Below are positions 55,388 through 64,000 of a DNA stretch of 64,000 bases, in pieces. The translations under genes were made by a program, and so were the position numbers. Numbering within the stretch: the first letter of the stretch is position 1; every line of letters starts with the position of its first letter. The notes under the pieces were generated by a model. The model saw only the letters and a program-made list of their open reading frames with translations, was not told the DNA's origin and did no database searches. The DNA comes from Microvelia longipes (taxonomy: Eukaryota > Arthropoda > Insecta > Hemiptera > Veliidae), in NCBI GenBank assembly GCA_018340805.1, contig JACMZG010001914.1, positions 4,355,411 through 4,419,410 on the forward strand, written 5' to 3'.

Positions 55388-56428
55388 TAAAAAATGCTTT
55401 TATTAATAAATTTAGTGAAAAAAAAATAACTAAACAAATTGATAGCTTATCAATTAAGTAGTCAGTTTATCATTAATCTATTTTATCATCTAGGTGTAAC
55501 TACCTCATTATATAACAAGTTTTGTCTTCGTGTCTTAATGTGCTTATGATTCCATCAGCTTCTACATCAGGAATCAACTGATTTAATCTGGTAGTTTTAA
55601 ATAACATCCTTTGCTCTCTTACATCGTTAATAGGTATTAGGTACGTTTAGGAATTACAGAACTATTAATAGTGCTTATGAATTGTAATACACTGAAGAGT
55701 ACAATATTAATCCTCGATAATTAACAACACGATAAATACATAAAATGTAAATAATTTGTCACCATTTAAACCAAAAAAAAAACAATGTTTACATACTTAA
55801 CAGATTAAAGAAATAAAATTTTTGTATTTCAATCAAATTTTAAGATGAAAAATCAGTTACTTTACATATTACCTAAGGATTGACTTAATTTATACAATAT
55901 CAATAAATTAAAATTATTAAAAATAAATAACATTAAGATCAAACCATTAACAGTTTTAGTACACGCATTTAGAGCTTAAGATATTTGTAAATCGAAATAT
56001 GATATTCACTAATGGAATCCTTATAAACTACTGACAAGAAAACTTTTAAACAGTTCTTAATTTTTTTATGTTTAACGTCAACTAGATTGTTTTGGCAAAA
56101 CTTTGATATATGTCATTCTACAATATATTCTCTTTTATCTAACTTTATTTACTGTAATATAATACGAAATACAAACAAAAACAATACATTAAAATTGTTT
56201 AGATTTGAGTTATATTGGTGGTATAGATATAGGTAAATTTTTAATATATTTTTTACTTTAATTTAATACGTCAGAATGGAATAATATGAAGAAGAAGGAA
56301 TGACCCTGAGGGAGTCCCCGGTATGATATAGATAACTGGTTTTGTGAGCTCACCATACTTAGCAGTAATATCGCTACAGTAATTTTTTCCTTAATTTATA
56401 GGATTATAAGATAGTATATAATTATTTC
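55388..56428. other. Upstream flank of the ankyrin gene
   Basis: AT-rich, no gene recognised. Any promoter should be here on the minus strand, but no convincing TATA/initiator pair could be chosen among the many AT words. Confidence 0.5.
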
Positions 56429-56594
56429 ACTTCTCCTAATTTATAGCTCAGATATTTAGAAAAAGTACTGTGTTTGCAAAAAAATCGTAACCGGGATCAT
56501 ACCAGAATTATCCATTTCAGGAAGTTTTAAAACCCCTTGAGTACTATTTAGGAGGATAGTACTAGTAGTATACTAGCAATAGTACTAGTAGGGG

Positions 56595-56893
56595 GAGAGA
56601 GTCACCCGTGATGTTGTGGTAAAGGTACGCGGCAAATACACAGAATCAATGGACTTTAAACTTCCGAGTTTATTTAGTCATGGGTTCAATCCCAGCACGG
56701 GCCTCTGGGATTTTAATGAGAGGGATAAAAATTCTGCGTACCAAAAATGAAATTCTACGTCCTTCAGAAGGGACGTAAAGCCGGTGGTCTCGAGCGTTGT
56801 TGTGCGTTGTCAGGTACTTGTTAAAGACCCCTTACCCTTGATGAAACTGGGTATAGGCAAAATTTAGGACCCTCATAGTAGATTCGTTGTAAT
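56595..56893 (+). repeat. SINE-A copy with box A and box B
   Basis: Head GTCACCCGTGATGTTGTGGT then AAAGGTACGCGGC resembles box A. GGGTTCAATCCCAGCACGGG is a clear box B. The body has CCTTCAGAAGGGACGTAAAG and GAAACTGGGTATAGGCAAAA. The 10360-10586 copy lacks box B. It is tRNA-derived. Confidence 0.85.
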
Positions 56894-56904
56894 ACTATAG
56901 TGTG

Positions 56905-57175
56905 TTTGCCTTGTAGTTTAAAGTGTATCGAGGTTTGGTTTAACAGCGAGGGCACGTGGTGTTCCTAGTTTTCACTAGACTATAAGTCAGTGAAAATATG
57001 TATAATTGCTTAAAAAAAGCAGGAGAGGACCATAGAAATTCTCTGTCTAGATTAGATGATATATACCCACACTTGAAATTAAAAGGAGTAGAACATTATT
57101 TTAGGGAGCTGGCAAAAAGGGCCTAACAACGTGGCCAACTTTGCCTGGTAAGTTACTACCACTTCCCATATTACT
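56905..57175 (+). repeat. Interspersed repeat, partner of 3783-4095
   Basis: Same sequence as the inverse of 3783-4095 (TAGTTTAAAGTGTATCGAGG, CACTAGACTATAAGTCAGTG, GGGAGCTGGCAAAAAGGGCC). It directly follows SINE-A, so both may be parts of one larger element. Confidence 0.85.
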
Positions 57176-57850
57176 ACTACTAGTATCATTCACTAAGTTG
57201 TCTGTCTGTATGAGTGTTATATGCGTGTGTCTGTTATTTATCGTTGCTCCCAGTGTGTTTGTGCTAGAGGATTGAAACTTGGCACAAAAATCAAACTTTA
57301 GGTTGAGCTATTCGAAAAATATTTTTTATGATGACTCCGCAAAAAATTCATAATACGCTGATAAACGTTTTGAAATTCAGCCTGCGAACAGTCATGTATA
57401 GGACCACAAAATCATTCAAGTTTTATATTATTATTGGCATTAGTTCTATTTATATAATTTATAAATTTTATTTATAAATTTTTATTTTATAATTTAAAAA
57501 ACCTAATTCGTTAAAACTTGGTACAAGTGTATCTTTTGCGTAATAAATTACATTGAACACAGCAAGTATATTTATTATTGAATTTATTATTTTTTTAATG
57601 AATCACAAAAATAAAGCAGCAATGAGCGAGGTCAGTACCTGGATTGGTGACCGATGGGAATACAACATATCTATATACTGTTTCAAGAAAATCAAAACGA
57701 ATTAGAAGGCGTGTTGCAATATAAATTTGATGTTTTATACTTTGAGGAAGAGTGAAGGAAATCCCAAGTAGTGAGCATGCGCGTAGCAAATCCCATGTGT
57801 TGAGGAAATTTACGAGTACGGGGTACGGAGGTACCTCGTACCGGATTCTG

Positions 57851-58689
57851 TTAATCTTTTTCTCGGCAAATTATTTACAGACCATTAATATTCGCTTCAT
57901 CTAAGAACAAATAATGTAACTGTCTATCATCTTGAAAACACCAACTTTTTAAACATGATGTCTCATAAACGTGAATTTGCTCTGAAATGGTGTCTTAACA
58001 AAACTTCAAAGTATCATCTCCATTGAAAAAAACCAAGAAAAATATAAGTAGAAGCTTTATTAGAGTCCGACCAAAAGTTTAAAAAACAAAAATCAAGTTA
58101 AAAGTCAAAACTGGGAATGTTTGGGTTTTATTGACTTTGATATCATGGACTTATTCTGACAGAAAACAAATTAAAAAACTTTTTATATCCGGGTTTATTC
58201 CGGCAAAGTTCATTCCACTTAAAACTGATCTTTTTTTTCAAGAATATCTTTTTATTTGATACGAAATAAGTTTGAAAGTTAGTTCGATAAACATTTAACG
58301 TGAGTAAAACAAAAAAAAATCATTGAACATTCAAAAACTTGCGCAATTGAAACTTTTTCAGTAATGTTAATAATTTTAACAAAATAATATTATAACAATA
58401 ATTTTTTTAGGAACATTGAGATTGTTTTTTAATATTTTTTTCTTGAATATTATTTTATCTACTTACGGCTGCAAAATTGCTCATTACGGAACTGTTTTTA
58501 AGCTGCAAAATGTCATTTTGCCTACACTGTCAACAAAATATTTAAAAACAGTACGGAAAAATTTTTGTTGACGTAAGTAAAAAAAAGGTAATTTTTCTAG
58601 ATTACATTTTTAATTTTTAAGAACTTAAAAATTAGTTAGTTTTTCAAAGTCAATTTCTTTTATAAATTTATTAAATTCGTGACAAAAGT
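57851..58689. other. No gene recognised
   Basis: AT-rich sequence; only short open frames. The part near 58470-58560 shares words with the inverse of 25480-25630. Confidence 0.5.
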
Positions 58690-58701
58690 TTTTCCCTAGT
58701 A

Positions 58702-58953
58702 TAAATAATAATAATAATAATAATGCCCGTTAAGAGCCTTGCGGCTCATCAGGGATAACCCCTGTGGGAACCACCTCGAGTGGTAGTAGCAACCGTTGCG
58801 CTTAAAGTGAATTCTAAATCTGGCGATAATTTATCTAAACAATAATCTTCTATAAACTAAAAGCGTAACCTGGGATGCGAACCCCAGACCTCCGTGGGTG
58901 TCAAAGGACAGTGTAAAGACTAACGCCTTAACGACCTTGGCCACGGAGGCGGC
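58702..58953 (-). repeat. SINE-B copy 2 with 12-bp target duplication
   Basis: On the minus strand: head CCTCCGTGGCCAAGGTCGTT with GGCGTTAG and box B GGTTCGCATCCC, body GGTGGTTCCCACAGGGG, tail (ATT)n. It is flanked by TTTTCCCTAGTA at 58690-58701 and 58954-58965, an exact duplication of normal length for LINE-driven insertion. Confidence 0.9.
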
Positions 58954-59014
58954 TTTTCCCTAGTAGTAGTAAAAATATTTGTTACGTTGTCCTTTAAACT
59001 TTTCACACCGAATT

Positions 59015-59337
59015 CACTTCGCTCGTCTTCCATACATTGGACTCGCTTCGCTCGTTCTCAGATAGGAACTAAATCCGTTTTATTTCCAGCGGTCACCCAT
59101 CCAGACACAGATGCTGCTTAACTTTTATTATCCAAGAAAAGTCGTGGATGTACTTGTTGCGATAAAACAAAACTTAGTGTACTTATTCATTACGTAAAGG
59201 TAAACACTTCTGCCGAATTTCAACTTAATTTACATTATTTTCCAACTTTTATAATTCTTTAAAAAACGTTTACAAGTCATTCAATAAAAATTGAACTGGT
59301 GCTAATAATGAGATGAAACTTGGCACACGTGTTGGTC

Positions 59338-59397
<60 letters not shown>

Positions 59398-59487
59398 ATA
59401 TATATATATATTATATATATATATATATTATATATTATATATATTATATATATATATAGCTGCATGCGTGCTAAATTTTAATCCGAT
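59015..59487 (-). repeat. 5S-bearing repeat, 3' half, with (TA)n expansion
   Basis: The 5S-like block is at 59087-59134 (GGTCACCCATCCAGACAC, ATGCTGCTTAACTTTTATTA). A TA tract (59339-59458) has grown at the position where other copies have GTTGG...TATATAAG, just before GCATGCGTGC. Confidence 0.82.
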
Positions 59488-60266
59488 AAAAGATTTATTT
59501 ATAACCGGACCGAATCCTCACATTATGTAACTATACTTTGGCATTATCAGTAAAGTTTTAAAACAACATTACCCATAATTTTTTCATCTAGGACAGCTTT
59601 TCACTCAAATCATCCGAGGATAATTTTAGGAACTTTAAAAGAGAACTCTTAAAAAGTCAATTAAGTTTATTACCGAATTTTTAAGTATTTGTTTTATGTT
59701 TTCTATCTAGGAGATTTCAAGATGGCTTTGCTGCTGTAATATATTATACTTTACGACACAGGAAACATTTAGACTGACATATAAGATTAATGTAATGATA
59801 CTAGCGCATCCTAGTGGAGGACAGTAGAAGCTAATATGTATCAACACACTTGACAACACACTGTTCTAACTATCAATCACTTTCCCTTCATTTCCCTCGC
59901 TTTCCTTTATAGTACAACACTCTTATAGTGGTTTTTATCCAGTGCGTGACAATAAAACGTATTGATCTTACAAACAAAAACAACTTGATTTATTTTAAAG
60001 AATCATATTTGACAGTAGCCAATCACAGAGTTGTTTATGTTTATTATGTAACTGTATATGTTAGAGAGAAAATAACAATGATTAACAAAAATTTCTCAAA
60101 TCTTTGATTTTAGTTAACTGTAATAAAATACATAAAAACACAACATTGTAATTATTAGCGAAATGTCAAAGAAAATTGAGCTTATGAGAAAAAGGCAGGT
60201 AATTTTTTTTTGGATGGAAGGACTTACTGATCAAGAATATATAAATATTTTTAAGGTTTATATATA

Positions 60267-60311
<45 letters not shown>

Positions 60312-60640
60312 TATCTTGCTTTGCTATTAGCTTATCACAATAATAATTCGTGAATAGCTATTTAGAAATTTGTGTTTAAAACTTTAATACAATCAAATAT
60401 ATAACAAATACGGATTAAATACTTCGTGTTATCAACACTAAATAAATTATTATTTATTTAATATAAATAAATAATAATTTAGAATAAAAATTTCTGAGTT
60501 TTCTTGAAAGTCCAAAATTTTTAAACTATCAGTATTATATCACAATTCACGCCTCATTGTCGTCAGTTTTTATGAGGATTAAGTTAACAGGTACAAAAAA
60601 AGTATGAAATTCAAATAAATAAATAAAGTTTGTCTTTCCA
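59488..60640. other. No gene recognised
   Basis: AT-rich. A TA tract is at 60258-60310. No exon or element was identified. Confidence 0.5.
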
Positions 60641-60644
60641 CAGA

Positions 60645-61175
60645 TGATTTATTATTATAAAACAAAGCCAGCTTTCAACCTGAACGGTCATCATCAGTGC
60701 CTAGAACCCAAAAATAGAAGAATAAAAAATAAGAAGTCAAAAACTAAAATAATAAAACAAAAATGTACAAAAAACTTATAAAATAAATGAAAAAAGAAGG
60801 AAATAAATTACCGGTGAGATAAGTCTAGATTACTTTTTTTAGCCGGTTTCTGAGGCCAAGGCATGTGTACGACTGAAGATCGTGGTGCCCCCACCATAGA
60901 CCTTACCACAGAGGCTCCCACACTCTCACTCTTTTCATTCAGAGCCTTATATCCATTTTCTTGAACGTTTCTTAAAATTTCAAGATTTTCGAGAGCTGTC
61001 ATTTAATTGCTTTTATTTATGAAGTGAAGAAAAGCTTCATGTGGTACGTAATCATGTTTTCTCTCGCTAACATGACGATAAAACTTGCTCGGGGCCTTCT
61101 CGTGTTCAAAAAATCTGGTGAAAAAAGCCCTTCCAGTTTGGCCGACATAAACACTTGCTTTGTTTATTTATAAGC
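60645..61175 (-). pseudogene. Penelope-like element 3' end with GIY-YIG remnant
   Basis: The minus strand reads VYVGQTGRAFFTRFFEHEKA, then FYRHVSERKHDYVPHEAF and, after a stop, MTALENLEILRNVQENGYKA. This is the GIY-YIG nuclease and tail of Penelope-like elements. The reverse transcriptase is missing upstream, so it is a 5'-truncated copy. Its terminal part at 60667-60704 carries a hammerhead-like core. The tail frame (60808-61002) is open for 64 codons. Confidence 0.8.
60667..60704 (-). ncRNA. Hammerhead-ribozyme-like motif at Penelope end
   Basis: On the minus strand: GGCACTGATGATGACC, GTTC, AGGTTGAAAGCTGGC. The conserved CUGANGA and GAAA boxes are separated by a possible stem (GACC/GGTT). 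Hammerhead motifs at Penelope-like element ends are known. Cleavage activity is not shown. Confidence 0.45.
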
Positions 61176-62552
61176 TTATTCCACATCTCAGTATTTATCT
61201 GAGTATGAAATTCGATCTTGTGAGAGAAAGATCAGGAATTTAAATATATTCAATATGAAAATTTGTTTTGTACCAAACTGACCTGCAGAAACGTTCTGTT
61301 TTTTTCCGTCAAACCGTTTCTATTCAGTCCACTCAGTAGAATGTTTTACTTTGTTGTTATAAACTGGTCCAATATTTTTTTTAACGAAAAATGAAGAAAA
61401 TAAACTTCGAAAAACTTGGTCCAAGAGTTTGTAGAACTTGAAAAGTTTTCTTCTCCGTTTTTTTTTTCCTCTTTTCACCTAAATTTTCTTTTCCCCCTTT
61501 CAAACCCATTCTGATCTGTAAACTTATAAGTCCTCAACTTTTTTACTACCGACAGAACATTTTGCCAAAAGAAACATTTTTAACAAAAAAATAAATAAGC
61601 CCGATACTTCATTTTACTTAAAGGTTTTGTCAAGCTTTAGTTCATAATTATTTATAAATCAGCCTTTTAGAGATCCAGAGTTTCCAACCCGGATTACGCT
61701 TTCTAATTGTATTATAAGGATATATTATTACTAACTTTGGTACCTTTGTTATATAATTTAAATTAAAATTATTATTTTCCTCAGATATACCGTAGGTATA
61801 TCATTTGACACTACCGAGTTTTGCAAAACATTATGGACGGTGTGGATATAGCATTGAAATCAACGTGAAATAAGCGTTTCAAGTCCTAAGGATTTTGGAT
61901 TGCAGCTCCAAGAAAACGCGAGAATAAGAAGATAACTTACTTCAAGATTTTTCTGGAAGTAAGAAAGTACAAAGACATAAAATACTTCAATGTAGTTAAA
62001 TATTTGTTAGCCTTGGGCCTTAAAGACATTTTTGTACTACAAAGTCTAAATTTTAAGATGGACCCTTTTTAATTCAAAAAGGACTAAAGAAGAATAGGGA
62101 TAAAAAGATCCTTTTTCTTATCTTCAGAGTAGTTTAAGGAATGCAAAGAAGTAATTACAGATTACTGCTGAGTACAGCAGAGGGTAAAGAGTAACTAATT
62201 AAAAACAAAGGAATCCTTCGTAAGAGCCAGTTTACTCCTTAGTCTTAATTATTTCCTTTTATCCTTTAAAAGGCCTCCGGGCAGAGTTTTCAGTGTTTTG
62301 TAAACATTCCAAGTGTTACCGAGTAAAAGCAAAACTCATTTTTGTCTACATTTAGAAAGTGGTCTTACCTTCTAAAGGAAATAAGGGAAAATAAAGAAGA
62401 AAAGGAAAATATTAACGCTTTGAAGTATAAATCTATAAACGCTTTGAGAGTGACCAACATAACATAGTATTGACATGTTAAGGGTGAACAAGAACTGAAA
62501 CAAAGAGCTCCCTATAAATGTTATAATGTTATGTTGAAACTGACCAAGAATT
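61176..62552. other. No gene recognised
   Basis: AT-rich; a fragment of the 5S-bearing repeat head (CAGATATACCGTAGGTATAT) is at 61781-61801. No exon is seen. Confidence 0.5.
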
Positions 62553-63350
62553 AAAAAAATAGGTACGGGGTACCTCGGAACTTTTCCTCATTTCATCGGA
62601 TACGCTATGCTCATCCTCCCTGCTTCGGACTCGCTTAGCTCGTCCACAAAAATACAGTTAGCCAAATTGGACTCGCTTCGCTCGTCTTCAGATAGTAAAT
62701 ATATCCGTATCATTCTCAGCGGTCCCCCATACAGCACTGAACACGCTAAATGCTCGTTAATTTTTATGATTCAACAAAAATCATGGATCTACTTGTCGTA
62801 TTGAAACGAAACTTAGTGTACTTATTTATTAGGTAATAAAATACATTTTTACTAAATTTCAACCCAATTGTATCATTTCCAAATTTTTTACAATTTTTTA
62901 AAAAACGTACACAAGTCATTAAAAAAATTGAACTAATACTGATAATGAGATAAAAGTTGGAACATATGTTAGACATATGTTCTAATGTCTAATATAGTCA
63001 CATGCGAGCCAAATCTCAATCCGATGCATCATGTTTCCGCGTTTTATGATTTTTCAAAAATTTTGCTGAGTCATTATTTCGGGTTAATGACGTCATACAA
63101 AAATTATTTTCCGAATAGAACAACTAAAGCGGTAGACTGAGTTTTATACAAAATTTCAACTCTCTAGCACAAATACACTGAGCGCTACGATGATAACACA
63201 CACACACATATAGACAGACAACTTTGCAAAAATCACTCAGGAGGCCTTAAAAACGACTGAAACAGATAATTCTAGTTTCATCCCGGTTTCGGATTTTTTT
63301 GCAAACACAATCCTTTTCCTATAAGCCTACGGTATAAATGAGGAAAAGTT
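62553..63350 (-). repeat. 5S-bearing repeat, near full-length copy
   Basis: Inverted counterpart of 18606-19410: tail GGTACGGGGTACCTCGGAAC at 62562, 5S-like block at 62717-62775, GCGAGCCAAATCTCAATCC, (CA)n, and head CCTACGGTATAAATGAGGAA at the right end. No ORF. Confidence 0.88.
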
Positions 63351-64000
63351 AACATATAGCTCCATAGCAAGCTAGATTTTTTTAACAAATAGCTATGGAA
63401 TATTATAAATAAAGCTTTTTATTCATTTATTTATTTATTAAAATACAAAAACAGACACAATGTGTCCAAAAACAATGTTAAAATACAAAAAACAAAATAA
63501 CATAAGTACATAAAAAGTATAAAAGAACATAAGTAAATTTAAAAAAGAGGGTGATAATAATTCAAATATAGATTTTTTAAGGGGATAATAATAATATTAA
63601 TAAAGAAAATATTTAAAGTAAATGCTTTTTGTGAAAATATTAAAAAATAGTTTAAAAAAAATTGAATACATATGTAGAAAAAAGGAATCACTAAAAAAAA
63701 ATAATGTGTATATTAAAGTAAAATTAGGATGGTAATAATATATGAGTTTAACATTAAGCTAAAAATTGAGGTAAGTTTGTATTAAGAGATCAATATGAGT
63801 TATAATAATAATGTTACTACCCAATAACACACTAATTCTTTATCATTATATAGTGATGGGGTAAATTTAAAATGAAAAATATTTAAAAAAAGTAATCAAT
63901 AGTAAAATACAAATATAAAACAATATATATAAAAAAAAGAGAAAATCATTTCATCATTTTCATCATATATATAAAATTTCCATCATATAGAGATTTGTTT
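63351..64000. other. AT-rich end of window, probable LINE tail
   Basis: (TTTA)n at 63421-63440 followed by AAAATACAAAAACAGACAC resembles the 3' tail of a LINE on the minus strand. No coding frame is seen up to 64000. Confidence 0.35.

Larger units (their letters stand above)
56429..57850 (+). repeat. 5S-bearing repeat interrupted by a composite insertion
   Basis: The head (56429-56545: AAAAGTACTGTGTTTGCAAA) and the rest (57187-57850) belong to one copy. The latter includes the 5S-like block at 57601-57660 (ATAAAGCAGCAATGAGCGAG, CCTGGATTGGTGACC) and the tail GGGTACGGAGGTACCTCGTA. Between them lies about 640 bp with SINE-A and the 3783-4095 type repeat. Confidence 0.82.

Overview
The window is eukaryotic, AT-rich, repeat-dense DNA from an invertebrate animal, most likely an arthropod. 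The evidence is a split animal gene with GT-AG introns of up to 12 kb, BEL/Pao and Penelope-like retroelements, tRNA- and 5S-rRNA-derived SINE-like repeats, and LINE tails. The sequence alone does not fix the species.

Positions 1-35.6 kb (minus strand) carry the 5' part of a follistatin-like 4/5 (FSTL5-type) gene. Nine coding exons can be placed with matching splice phases: signal peptide (35521-35589), linker, Kazal domain, acidic linker, two EF-hands, Ig domain 1, and Ig domain 2 split over two exons. The C-terminal half lies beyond position 1. Its introns hold most of the mobile DNA: a BEL/Pao LTR element inserted in a LINE (4.4-10.3 kb), a MITE inside a MITE (16.5-17.4 kb), a Penelope-like fold-back (19.5-21.2 kb), a SINE with long flanking duplications (21.7-22.1 kb), and several satellites in intron 1 and elsewhere.

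Positions 35.6-49.9 kb are gene-poor: microsatellites, a second MITE copy, LINE 3' ends, 5S-like repeats and a large inverted repeat. Positions 49.9-55.4 kb (minus strand) carry the most striking gene, an apparently intronless ankyrin-repeat protein with a signal peptide and a Thr-rich repeated N-terminal stalk. It is broken into two frames only by an A9 run. From 55.4 kb to the end there are again repeats: a 5S-bearing repeat family, two SINE families, and a Penelope-like fragment with a hammerhead-ribozyme-like end.

Main points of interest are (i) the giant secreted ankyrin protein, (ii) hammerhead-like motifs at Penelope ends and a 141-bp satellite that looks derived from such an end, (iii) a MITE family with perfect 8-bp target duplications including a nested pair, and (iv) a repeat family with an embedded 5S-rRNA-like block. 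All family calls are by eye, from motifs and knowledge of the families; no search was run.
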